Assembly: GCF_018613195.1 (NCBI RefSeq) | Contig: NZ_JAGGQQ010000005.1 | Span: 277,593-341,592, forward strand | Source of the DNA: Bacillus sp. ISL-45 | GTDB lineage: Bacteria; Bacillota; Bacilli; Bacillales; Cytobacillaceae | Direction: 5' to 3' | DNA length: 64,000 nt | Shown here: positions 34,628-43,220 of the stretch, piece by piece | How the letters are laid out: the number at the start of each line of letters is the position of its first letter | Position numbering within the stretch: the stretch's first letter is position 1 | Notes under the pieces: model-generated | What the model was told of the DNA's origin: nothing | Seen by the model: only the letters and a program-made list of their open reading frames with translations | Database searches by the model: none | Translations under genes and position numbers: made by a program

Positions 34628-35446
34628 ATGTCAGTAGTAACAGATAAGGCGAATACGACTGTAAATGCAAACATGGTGAAAGAGGATGCTCAAAAGGTTG
34701 TATATGAAACAAAGGATCTTAATCTGTGGTATGGAGAAGGTCACGCGTTGAAAAATATTAACCTGGCGATCAATGAGAATGAAGTAACAGCAATTATTGG
34801 GCCGTCCGGCTGTGGTAAATCGACATACATCAAAACATTGAACAGAATGGTTGAGCTGGTCCCTACTGTAAAGATTTCCGGAGAGATTTTATACAGAGGG
34901 AGAAATATCCTTGATAAAGCCTATCAGGTTGAGGATTTAAGAACGAGTGTCGGCATGGTGTTCCAAAAACCGAATCCATTCCCTAAATCCATTTATGATA
35001 ATATCGCTTATGGCCCTAAGATCCATGGAATCCGCGATAAGAAAATCCTTGATGAAATTGTTGAAAAGAGCTTAAGAGGTGCTGCAATCTGGGATGATGT
35101 TAAAGACCGTTTGAACCAGAATGCATACGGCTTGTCAGGCGGGCAGCAGCAGCGTATCTGTATCGCACGTGCTCTGGCCATTGAACCGGATGTCATCCTG
35201 ATGGACGAACCTACATCTGCACTTGATCCGATTTCCACCTTGAAGGTCGAGGAACTGGTACAGGAATTGAAGAAAGACTATAGTATCATAATCGTTACAC
35301 ATAATATGCAGCAGGCTGCCCGTATTTCTGACAAGACTGCATTCTTCCTGAATGGGGAAGTCATTGAATTTGCCCAGACGGATAAGATCTTCTCCAATCC
35401 ATCAGACAAGAGGACAGAAGATTATATTACTGGACGATTCGGTTGA
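34628..35446 (+). CDS. pstB: phosphate ABC transporter ATPase PstB
   Basis: ATPase of the Pst importer, 272 residues. Walker [11 protein letters not shown]-loop [15 protein letters not shown], signature LSGGQQQR, Walker [14 protein letters not shown] and switch VTHN are complete. GGGAGG precedes the ATG. The order pstS-pstC-pstA-pstB-phoU is the standard operon. Confidence 0.97.
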   Translation: MSVVTDKANTTVNANMVKEDAQKVVYETKDLNLWYGEGHALKNINLAINENEVTAIIGPSGCGKSTYIKTLNRMVELVPTVKISGEILYRGRNILDKAYQVEDLRTSVGMVFQKPNPFPKSIYDNIAYGPKIHGIRDKKILDEIVEKSLRGAAIWDDVKDRLNQNAYGLSGGQQQRICIARALAIEPDVILMDEPTSALDPISTLKVEELVQELKKDYSIIIVTHNMQQAARISDKTAFFLNGEVIEFAQTDKIFSNPSDKRTEDYITGRFG

Positions 35447-35484
35447 TTTTTAATCTTGAAATTTCATTGGAAGGATGAGGATGC

Positions 35485-36144
35485 ATGGTAGTTAGAGGGA
35501 AGTTTGAAGAAGACCTGAAGACATTGCACGGAAAATTGCTGGAGCTTGGAAACTTTGCGGTCAACGCACTTAACCAGTCGCTGGAAGCCCTTGAAAACAA
35601 GGATATCGAACTTGCTTTGAAAATCCTTGAAGATGATGCGGAAGCTAATATACTGGAAGAAGAAATCAATGATTTTGCGATTTTATTGATCGCTAAGCAG
35701 CAGCCAGTTGCTGTGGATTTAAGACGGTTGATTGTTGCGATCAAAATTGCGACGGATATCGAGAGAATGGCGGACTTTGCCGTCAATATTGCCAAGTCTA
35801 CAATCAGGATTGGTAAAGAACCGCTTGTTAAACCCATTGAGCACATCAAGCAAATGCACAAGATCTCAGTTGAGATGCTAAAGTTATCGTTAGAAGCCTA
35901 TAACGAAGAGGACCTTGGCAAAGCAAGACAAGTAGCACAAATGGATGACCAGGTTGACGACCTTTATGGAGAGACAATAAAGGAACTTTTGAGCCTTGCT
36001 CAAACCAAGCCAGAACAGCTGGCGCAAATCACTCAGCTTTCATTTATCAGCCGTTACCTTGAACGCTCAGCAGATCACGTTACGAATATCGCTGAAAATG
36101 TATTTTATCTGGTAAAAGGGAAGCGGTACGATCTGAATCAATAA
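35485..36144 (+). CDS. phoU: phosphate signalling protein PhoU
   Basis: Cytoplasmic three-helix-bundle protein, 219 residues, linking Pst activity to the PhoR-PhoP system. Two PhoU repeats are visible with the metal-binding DIERMADFAVNIA and YLERSADHVTNIAEN. B. subtilis itself lacks phoU at the end of pst and has pstBA/pstBB instead; here there is one pstB followed by phoU. Confidence 0.95.
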   Translation: MVVRGKFEEDLKTLHGKLLELGNFAVNALNQSLEALENKDIELALKILEDDAEANILEEEINDFAILLIAKQQPVAVDLRRLIVAIKIATDIERMADFAVNIAKSTIRIGKEPLVKPIEHIKQMHKISVEMLKLSLEAYNEEDLGKARQVAQMDDQVDDLYGETIKELLSLAQTKPEQLAQITQLSFISRYLERSADHVTNIAENVFYLVKGKRYDLNQ

Positions 36145-36151
36145 GCATTCG

Positions 36152-36179
36152 AAAGAGAGGGGGATTCCCTCTCTTTTTT
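36152..36179 (+). terminator. terminator of the pst-phoU operon
   Basis: Stem AGAGAGGG/CCCTCTCT with a short loop and TTTTTT. Confidence 0.9.
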
Positions 36180-36183
36180 GTAC

Positions 36184-36206
36184 AAAAAAAGACCCTCCAG
36201 AGAGGG
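36184..36206 (-). terminator. terminator of yqzD-yqzC
   Basis: Read on the minus strand: stem CCCTC/GAGGG with a four-base loop, then TCTTTTTTT. Confidence 0.8.
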
Positions 36207-36216
36207 CGCTGCGTAA

Positions 36217-36696
36217 TTATCGATTTTTCGTGATGATTTTCGCGATTTGGTGATAATCCAGGCCGCTTTTCAGTTCATACTTGCCGATTTGTACCTTTGT
36301 GTGGTAACCCTTATCAATAAGGAACCGCTCGAATTTGGTTTCATCATCGATGATCCCTTGACTTTCCAGCATCGTCGCGACATCACCAGGTGACATGCCA
36401 CCAGCGATAATGAGAGTAAATGGCTTCTCCTCTTTAACTTCCTCGGCCTTTTCTTCAGTGGCTTCTTCTTTCGGTTTTTCTTCTTTCACAACTTCTGCTT
36501 TTTTCTCGTTTAGTTCAGCAAACTCGGCGCTGCTCAACACCTTATAGCCCTTTTCTTCAAGTATCTTCATTGCTTCTGACACCGCAACAACTTTCTTCTT
36601 TGGTTCTTTTTCAGCAATCACGCTGCTGCCTGCCCAGAGAAAAATTGCTGCAAAAATGAGTCCTAACGCGAATGCTTGCGCTGTTCTTTTATTCAT
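36217..36696 (-). CDS. yqzC: YqzC-like membrane-anchored protein with MltG-type domain
   Basis: A 159-residue protein with an N-terminal anchor (AFALGLIFAAIFLWAGSSVIA), a Lys/Glu-rich linker and a C-terminal segment LIIAGGMSPGDVATMLESQG to GKYELKSGLDYHQIAKIITK that resembles the LysM-like N-terminal domain of MltG-type transglycosylases, without any catalytic domain. Its start overlaps the stop of yqzD by four bases. Role unknown. Confidence 0.78.
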   Translation of the reverse strand: MNKRTAQAFALGLIFAAIFLWAGSSVIAEKEPKKKVVAVSEAMKILEEKGYKVLSSAEFAELNEKKAEVVKEEKPKEEATEEKAEEVKEEKPFTLIIAGGMSPGDVATMLESQGIIDDETKFERFLIDKGYHTKVQIGKYELKSGLDYHQIAKIITKNR

Positions 36697-37067
36697 ACGA
36701 TCTGTCCTTTATCAACAAATTCATTAATGATCTCCTGAACTTCCTGGTTCGTAAGAGATGATTGCTTTGCAATTTGGTTTATATCCATCCCTTGCTGGGC
36801 AAGCGACCATACCTGATTTTTTATGATATCGTGAATTTGCTTTTTGCCAGTATTGAATGAAGATTGCTTTTCCAGAGTTGTATCGTTTACAAGCAGTTCT
36901 TCCTCCAGTACCTTAAGCTTCTTCTTGATCTGGTATAAATCCTGGATTTGCTGGATTGTCAGCTGGTCGATTTCTTCGCGCAATTCTTTGTATGGATCTT
37001 TCAAAAAGAAAGAAAGTGCGAAAAGAAGCGCGGCCAGGACAAAAAGGCTGATGATTATATAGCCCAT
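36693..37067 (-). CDS. yqzD: YqzD-like membrane-anchored coiled-coil protein
   Basis: A 124-residue protein: one TM helix (IIISLFVLAALLFALSFFL), a coiled coil (EEIDQLTIQQIQDLYQIKKK onward) and a C-terminal HTH-like segment (GMDINQIAKQSSLTNQEVQEII). GGGAGG precedes the start. It is translationally coupled to yqzC; the pair follows pst in B. subtilis too. Function unknown. Confidence 0.78.
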   Translation of the reverse strand: MGYIIISLFVLAALLFALSFFLKDPYKELREEIDQLTIQQIQDLYQIKKKLKVLEEELLVNDTTLEKQSSFNTGKKQIHDIIKNQVWSLAQQGMDINQIAKQSSLTNQEVQEIINEFVDKGQIV

Positions 37068-37396
37068 CTGTTATTCCTCCCGAGCTGTTATTAGAACACA
37101 TAGAATTAGTTTACCATTCAAGGCAGGAAAATTCGATTTATATTTTTTTCCTGAAAAAAAATGATAGATTTGTCTTATTATGATTTCCAGTCACTGTAAA
37201 GGCTGTCGAATTCCCTCCATATTTGTAATCCTAATAGACTATTGAAAAATAATTGGAGAGTTAAGCACAGAGTATTCAGCAAGCTGCAAATTGCGACAAT
37301 TTGCGTTCATTGTGGCTGGCAGAGGAACATGCTAACATAAATTTAACGAATATATTTTCAATTCCATTAATATAATGATTCATTTGGGGGTGCATC
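37068..37396. other. divergent yqzD / DUF4912 intergenic region
   Basis: About 330 bases with no gene. It holds a perfect palindrome GCAAATTG-CGA-CAATTTGC at 37286-37304 and, just downstream, TTGTGG (37310-37315), a 17-base spacer and TAACAT (37333-37338), a plausible promoter for the DUF4912 operon. Confidence 0.5.
37286..37304. promoter_or_regulatory. 8-3-8 palindrome, candidate operator
   Basis: Perfect inverted repeat of 8-bp arms around CGA, six bases upstream of the -35 candidate. The regulator is unknown. Confidence 0.45.
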
Positions 37397-37840
37397 GTGA
37401 CAGAGAAGGATCAAAAAATATACAAGCTTCAGGACCAGTTAGTTGCGATAAGCCTTTCGCCTGGAAAGCTGCTGGTTTACTGGCAGCTGCAGGATGAAAA
37501 AGTCCAGTTCATCTGCGAATATTTTTATATACCGGAAGACCAGGTCATCAAGGGCCTGCGCTTAATTGAGCATGGTTCTAGTAGAGTCCTCCATGAGGTC
37601 ATTCTTCGTCAAGGAGTGTCAAGCTGGGTGTTCAAGGGAATCAAGCCAACAGGTAATTATTATGTTGAATTAGGAGTTAAGCGCAGTTCAGAGACATTTT
37701 TGCCATTATTAAAATCAAATTCGATTATTCAGGATGGCAAGATCCAGTTAACGGCGGGGCAGCCACCTTCACCCGGATGGGTTGGGAAGGTAAGCACCTA
37801 CACCTATTATGAGAATCTTGAAGGGAGCATCTTCAATTGA
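37397..37840 (+). CDS. yqgL: DUF4912 domain protein
   Basis: A 147-residue protein. The stretch from LVAISLSPGKLLVYWQL through GLRLIEHGSSRVLHEVILRQ to TGNYYVELGVKR matches the DUF4912 pattern, a beta-rich domain that often accompanies glycosyltransferases. The start is GTG 37397 behind GGGGGTG. The stop overlaps the TTG of the glycosyltransferase by four bases. Equating it with B. subtilis yqgL is from position only. Function unknown. Confidence 0.78.
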   Translation: MTEKDQKIYKLQDQLVAISLSPGKLLVYWQLQDEKVQFICEYFYIPEDQVIKGLRLIEHGSSRVLHEVILRQGVSSWVFKGIKPTGNYYVELGVKRSSETFLPLLKSNSIIQDGKIQLTAGQPPSPGWVGKVSTYTYYENLEGSIFN

Positions 37841-39051
37841 AAGGCATCGAGAATCAAAAAGAGAAAACTATTTTGATGCTCTCATGGGAATATCCCCCCC
37901 ATATAATAGGCGGGCTTGCCAGACATGTACATGCACTGGCAACTGAACTTGGCAACAGAAATCAGCAAATTCACGTTCTAACGAGCAGACCGGATGATAG
38001 CCGAGAATATGACTATCAAGGAAATGTACATATCCACCGGGTAAATCCAATTAATGACCAGGACACGGATTTCCTCTCCTGGATGGCCGGGTTGAATGTG
38101 GCAATCATTGAAGAAGTATTGAATATCGCCAACCACATTAAATTCGATCTTGTCCACACCCATGATTGGATGACAGGACCCGCTGCAAAGTTTCTCAGCA
38201 AAAAATTGGAGATACCACTGATTGCAACCGTGCATGGCACGGAATTTGGCCGTAATAAAGGCATTTTTTCCGATCTTCAGCAATTTATTTCAAAGAAAGA
38301 AAAGGAACTCTGCCGTGATGCAGATGAAATTATTGTATGCAGTGACTTTATGGAAGCTGAGATCCTCTCTTTATTTGAAGTCCCCAATAACAAGATTTCG
38401 GTCATTCCGAATGGGGCAATGTCAGAAAAATTGGAGCAGCCCCCTTTAGATATTGAAGAGTTATATCCGTTTTTAAAAGGAAAGAAAATGGTTTACTCCA
38501 TAGGAAGAATCGTTAAGGAAAAAGGATTTCAAACCTTGATTGCGGCTGCAGACCTGTTGAAGATGAAGGTCGAGGATCTATGTTTTGTGGTAGCAGGTAA
38601 TGGGCCCTTATTAGAATGGTACAGGCAAAAGGTTAAGGAGCTGGGACTGGATGGGTTTGTCCATTTTATCGGCTTCGTTAATGAAGATATCCGGAACAGC
38701 TTGATGATGAGAGCTGATATCGCTGTTTTTGCCAGCAGTTATGAACCATTTGGACTTGCAGCTGCTGAGACACTTGCTGCAGGTGTCCCGACAGTCGTGG
38801 CAAAAACCGGGGGCATGCAAACATTGATAGAGGATTATAAAACAGGTTTTTACATGCAGCCAGGGGATGAAAAAAATCTTGTCCGCATTATCGAATGGAT
38901 TCTTGAAAATGAAGCCTGTTCTGAGGAAATCGGCCGAAACGCTTTGGAATCAATCAATGAAAAATTCAGTTGGGCACAAAATGCAAGGGCTACAGATACA
39001 CTGTATATAAGAGCGCTATCAAAAAATTGCCAAAAGGAGGGTATTAAATGA
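37837..39051 (+). CDS. yqgM: glycosyltransferase family 4 (GT-B fold)
   Basis: Retaining GT4-type glycosyltransferase, 404 residues. N-terminal MLSWEYPPHIIGGLARHVHALA is the acceptor-side motif shared with glycogen synthase-like enzymes; VHTHDWMTG and ATVHGTEFGRNKG follow. The nucleotide-sugar side has YSIGRIVKEKGFQTLI, VVAGNGP and the E-x7-E motif EPFGLAAAETLAAGVP. Donor and acceptor are unknown. TTG 37837 and the final overlap with the next gene make it the middle of a coupled triplet. Confidence 0.9.
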   Translation: MKGIENQKEKTILMLSWEYPPHIIGGLARHVHALATELGNRNQQIHVLTSRPDDSREYDYQGNVHIHRVNPINDQDTDFLSWMAGLNVAIIEEVLNIANHIKFDLVHTHDWMTGPAAKFLSKKLEIPLIATVHGTEFGRNKGIFSDLQQFISKKEKELCRDADEIIVCSDFMEAEILSLFEVPNNKISVIPNGAMSEKLEQPPLDIEELYPFLKGKKMVYSIGRIVKEKGFQTLIAAADLLKMKVEDLCFVVAGNGPLLEWYRQKVKELGLDGFVHFIGFVNEDIRNSLMMRADIAVFASSYEPFGLAAAETLAAGVPTVVAKTGGMQTLIEDYKTGFYMQPGDEKNLVRIIEWILENEACSEEIGRNALESINEKFSWAQNARATDTLYIRALSKNCQKEGIK

Positions 39052-39680
39052 AGGTAAATGCTTATCTCCAGATCGATAATGAAGAGAACTTCGGACGGAG
39101 CAGGAAACCATTGATTTTTAGTCCAGGCATATGGGTGAATGGAAAAGTGTATTGGCTTGGGAATATGACGGAGAAACTCCTGCCGCAGGAAGATTTGTCG
39201 ATAAGAATCAAACAGGCAAATGTTCATTCAAGGGTTGATTTTTTCGATCTTTATGTGACGAATCATTCCAAAGTTGGCAAAGAAGCGAGGTTAATCCTGA
39301 TGCAGCGCCATGCAGAAAGCGCCAATGAACAATTCAGCTTTGTCTCACCAAATGAAAATGTCATCTTCCATTTTGCAGATAAAAGGGTTTATCTCGTAAA
39401 TGGTTTAAATAGCAATGGGAGTATGAAGCAGTGTACAGTTCAGCCGATATGGAATGTGAGCACAGAACGGCTTTGGAATTGCCGGAAATCAGGTAAGCTT
39501 AATTATCAGCCAATGGCAAAGGGAACTGCAGCAAGCCTGTTTTCGCTCGATTTGAAAATGAACCCCCGTGAAACACAAAAAAGCAGCTGCTGGATGATCG
39601 AAGGAAATGAAAAAAATACAGTTGTTCATTTGAATGCAATGCTTTTAAAAAACACACTAGCAATTCACGACAAAAAGTGA
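39048..39680 (+). CDS. unknown protein coupled to the glycosyltransferase
   Basis: A 210-residue protein I do not recognise. It starts MKVNAYLQIDNEENFGRSRK; the sequence is beta-rich with no signal peptide or TM helix (segments VNGKVYWLGNMTEKLLP, VDFFDLYVTNHSKVGKEARL, ENVIFHFADKRVYLVNG). The ATG overlaps the glycosyltransferase stop (ATGA) and AAAGGAGG precedes it. Cotranslation implies joint action with the DUF4912 and GT4 proteins. Confidence 0.75.
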   Translation: MKVNAYLQIDNEENFGRSRKPLIFSPGIWVNGKVYWLGNMTEKLLPQEDLSIRIKQANVHSRVDFFDLYVTNHSKVGKEARLILMQRHAESANEQFSFVSPNENVIFHFADKRVYLVNGLNSNGSMKQCTVQPIWNVSTERLWNCRKSGKLNYQPMAKGTAASLFSLDLKMNPRETQKSSCWMIEGNEKNTVVHLNAMLLKNTLAIHDKK

Positions 39681-39736
39681 TATTATAGAAAAGTCGTATG
39701 CACGAACCTAGCTCGAATAGTTTGGAGGGAAATTAC

Positions 39737-39886
39737 ATGCGTGTAAATATTACATTAGCTTGCACAGAATGCGGAGAGCGCAACTATATTTCTAAAAAAA
39801 ATAAGCGTAACAACCCAGATCGTCTTGAGCTTAAGAAATACTGCTCTAGAGATAAGCGCGCGACTACACATCGCGAAACAAAATAA
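39737..39886 (+). CDS. rpmG: 50S ribosomal protein L33
   Basis: A 49-residue L33 protein: [20 protein letters not shown] to [20 protein letters not shown]. Three cysteines are present (9, 12, 36), with Asp/Arg where a fourth zinc ligand of the full ribbon might be, so zinc binding is uncertain. GGAGGG precedes the ATG. It corresponds to rpmGA in the yqgM-rpmGA-yqgN order. Confidence 0.95.
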   Translation: MRVNITLACTECGERNYISKKNKRNNPDRLELKKYCSRDKRATTHRETK

Positions 39887-39915
39887 GCAGCGGGATTTTT
39901 CCCAGCTGCTTTTTT
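39885..39915 (+). terminator. terminator after rpmG
   Basis: Stem AGCAGCGGG/CCCAGCTGCT with one unpaired A and a T run. Confidence 0.9.
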
Positions 39916-40043
39916 GTTTGTCTAAAAACCTATAAATCATTTCTCCGATGCTGGCAGGAATGGTATTGTTAAAATATATAATTCATACAGATGTGCAGAG
40001 ATCAATACATAAAATAGCCTATAACCTTTGGGGGGAAGCATGA

Positions 40044-40613
40044 ATGGATGCAAAAAAAGATCTGAGAAAGAACATTATAGCAATGTTATCAGAGATTAGC
40101 CTGCCTCAATATGAAGACCAGTCTTACAAGATTGCACAGCAGCTATTTAAAAGTGACGAATGGATGGAAGCTTCAACAGTGGCGGTTACTGTTTCGAAAG
40201 CTCCGGAAGTAGATACGTTTCAAATCATCAGGAAGGGCTGGGAGCAGAGGAAAAGGATGGTCGTTCCAAAATGCGAACCGAAGTCACGAAAATTGGATTT
40301 CAGGGAACTGAAGCAATTTTCTGAACTTGAATCAGTCTACTATGGTTTATTGGAGCCGATTGTTTCCGAAACGAATCCAGTAGACTCTGATGAGATAGAC
40401 TTAGTGGTCGTCCCAGGACTCGCTTTTTCAAAGAACGGCTATAGGCTTGGGTTCGGTGGAGGATACTATGACCGTTTTCTGGCAAACTATCGGGGAAAAA
40501 CGGTTTCTCTGGCGTTTAAAGACCAGATTCTTTCTCAAGTTCCCGTTGAAAGCCATGATATCGCTGTGAAAAAAATCATCACCAGCGAGGGAGTTATCAT
40601 CATTGGAGACTGA
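40044..40613 (+). CDS. yqgN: 5-formyltetrahydrofolate cyclo-ligase
   Basis: ATP-dependent enzyme converting 5-formyl-THF to 5,10-methenyl-THF, recovering the folate pool. The family signature GYRLGFGGGYYDRFL and VVVPGLAFSKNG are clear, as is the N-terminal KKDLRKNI. Length 189 residues is normal. Its stop overlaps the start of the DUF92 gene. Confidence 0.94.
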   Translation: MDAKKDLRKNIIAMLSEISLPQYEDQSYKIAQQLFKSDEWMEASTVAVTVSKAPEVDTFQIIRKGWEQRKRMVVPKCEPKSRKLDFRELKQFSELESVYYGLLEPIVSETNPVDSDEIDLVVVPGLAFSKNGYRLGFGGGYYDRFLANYRGKTVSLAFKDQILSQVPVESHDIAVKKIITSEGVIIIGD

Positions 40614-41391
40614 CCAGCTCTTGGTAATTGGATTTATCGCAATATTCTCGGCAGCTTCAGGATATTTTAAATTTTTGAAACCATCGGGAGCTTTTGCCGC
40701 TTTTTTTACCGGATTGTTCATATGGGCCGGTTTCGGTTTAAGGGGACTTCTATTGATGGGGGCTTTCTTTATTACCTCGAGCTTGCTGTCAAGGTATAAA
40801 AGCAAACGAAAGGAACACCTGGGTGAATTGCATGAGAAAGGGTCGGCAAGGGATTGGGCCCAGGTAGCTGCCAATGGGGGAACTGCAGCATTAGCGGGTC
40901 TTGCAAACTTTATTGCACCCGACCCGGTTTGGCTCATGGTACTTGCAATCTCCATCGCCAGTGCCAATGCAGATACATGGGCTTCAGAACTGGGCGTGTT
41001 AAGCAAACAGCAGCCAGTATCGATCAAATCCTTTAAAAGGGTGCCAAGTGGAACCTCGGGTGCAGTTTCAGGATATGGAACATTAGCATCTGCAGCTGGT
41101 TCCCTGGTAATCGCTTTAATCGCTGGTTACATGTTGAGTGTGGAACCTGTCTGGGTAATCCTGGTATTTATTTTCGGATTGGCAGGGTCGTTGCTGGATA
41201 CATTGCTTGGTGCCTACCTTCAGGCAGGATTCCAATGTGTCCGCTGTCATTTGCCTACTGAAAAATTGACCCATTGCTCCATTCCAACTAAACAGATATC
41301 AGGCTTTAGCAGAATAAACAACGACGCTGTTAATTTTATCTCAGGTCTTACTGTGGCTATTATGGGAATGGCATTATATAACATCCTTTAA
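40603..41391 (+). CDS. DUF92 family membrane protein
   Basis: A 262-residue membrane protein of the DUF92 family, with LKPSGAFAAFFTGLFIWAGFG, SANADTWASELGVLS and GLAGSLLDTLLGAYLQAGFQ as signatures. Plant VTE6 of this family is a phytyl-phosphate kinase, so a polyprenyl- or lipid-phosphate kinase is possible; the motif DTWASELG with its Asp/Glu fits a metal-dependent reaction. The start is TTG 40603, inside the end of yqgN. The bacterial function is not known. Confidence 0.87.
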   Translation: METDQLLVIGFIAIFSAASGYFKFLKPSGAFAAFFTGLFIWAGFGLRGLLLMGAFFITSSLLSRYKSKRKEHLGELHEKGSARDWAQVAANGGTAALAGLANFIAPDPVWLMVLAISIASANADTWASELGVLSKQQPVSIKSFKRVPSGTSGAVSGYGTLASAAGSLVIALIAGYMLSVEPVWVILVFIFGLAGSLLDTLLGAYLQAGFQCVRCHLPTEKLTHCSIPTKQISGFSRINNDAVNFISGLTVAIMGMALYNIL

Positions 41392-41500
41392 AACAATCAG
41401 AAACTTTGTTCGTTCTTCTGGTTTATTGGTTATGAAGTGATCCAGACATAGAAGCTCCAATCAAGGCTAAACTTATAGAATTGAAATGTAACAAAATGTT

Positions 41501-41519
41501 TATAATGATAACGTTTACT
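41501..41519 (+). promoter_or_regulatory. -10 box and cre-like site upstream of ldh
   Basis: TATAAT at 41501-41506 overlaps TGATAACGTTTACT (41506-41519), which matches the cre consensus at 12 of 14 positions. No convincing -35 at the right distance and no Rex operator were seen. Confidence 0.45.
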
Positions 41520-41598
41520 AAGATTATTAGCCCTATATTCAGCTGCAAAGAAAAAGTACAATCTAATTAACGAGTAAATTAAACAAGGTGGTATCTAG

Positions 41599-42549
<951 letters not shown>

Positions 42550-42552
42550 AAA

Positions 42553-42586
42553 AATGGGCTGCTGATTACTGCAGCCCATTATTTTA
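42553..42586 (+). terminator. terminator after ldh
   Basis: Stem AATGGGCTGC/GCAGCCCATT with an eight-base loop and ATTTTATT. Confidence 0.88.
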
Positions 42587-42701
42587 TTCACTGTTATGTA
42601 ACCGCTTTCTTCTATTATATATACATCTTTTGATGCAGTATTTTAAAGACGGGTGGATAAATAGTTGGATATATTGCCAAAATAAAAAGGGAGGGATTTA
42701 T

Positions 42702-42899
42702 ATGGTAAGGAAAATGGTCTCTATCTTCATGCTTGGACTGGCAGGATATTTTGTTTTTGAGAATAGGTACCGGCTCATGAATATGCTACTTGGCAACAGG
42801 TTTTTACGCCGGGTGGCTGTGGGTTCAATCATGGGCATGCCTGGTATTAGAAGCAAAATGATGGATTCATTATTCTCAGGACCTTCAGAGTTTCAGTAA
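42702..42899 (+). CDS. yqgO: small protein, YqgO-like
   Basis: A 65-residue protein starting MVRKMVSIFMLGLAGYFVFE, one probable membrane helix followed by a basic, methionine-rich tail. GGGAGGG precedes the ATG. Its place before the rhomboid gene matches yqgO; function unknown. Its stop codon abuts repeat copy C. Confidence 0.72.
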   Translation: MVRKMVSIFMLGLAGYFVFENRYRLMNMLLGNRFLRRVAVGSIMGMPGIRSKMMDSLFSGPSEFQ

Positions 42900-43076
42900 A
42901 GGCTGTTATCGCATTGATTGTTGCTTTTCGAACCTATACAAGTATTCGAATTAATAAAGGTATCGGGCTCATTTCGAGGATATTTCTAATGGAAATTTAC
43001 GGTCATACTTGTAAAAACCCAGGTGCCGGTTTTTTTACTCTTGTTGAGAAAGCTGCAACGTTTACGAAAAGAGCCT
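42899..43076 (+). repeat. MITE-like dispersed repeat, copy C
   Basis: Begins AAGGCTGTT at the last base of the yqgO stop, contains AAAGGTATCGGGCTCATTTCG and a GTAAAAACC/GGTTTTTTTAC hairpin, and ends TTTACGAAAAGAGCCT. An open frame at 42914-43123 lies inside the repeat and is not coding. Confidence 0.8.
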
Positions 43077-43220
43077 CAGTAAAAGACCTTGTCGGGTCTT
43101 TTTCTGTTTCGGAGGGCTATTAATATCTTGGTGATGAAGCTTTAGTTTATAATCATTATATAGAGGAAAGATAAAATTCATATTAACGGCTGGGACCGGA
43201 GCAGGAAAGTAGGGGAGAAG

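Noticed and set aside
41392-41598. Rex operator before ldh
   Set aside because: No TTGTGAA-N6-TTCACAA-like palindrome was found in the 207 bases upstream; only a cre-like site is seen.
42914-43123. Open frame of 69 codons after yqgO
   Set aside because: It lies within MITE-like repeat copy C, and the frame is not kept in the other copies.
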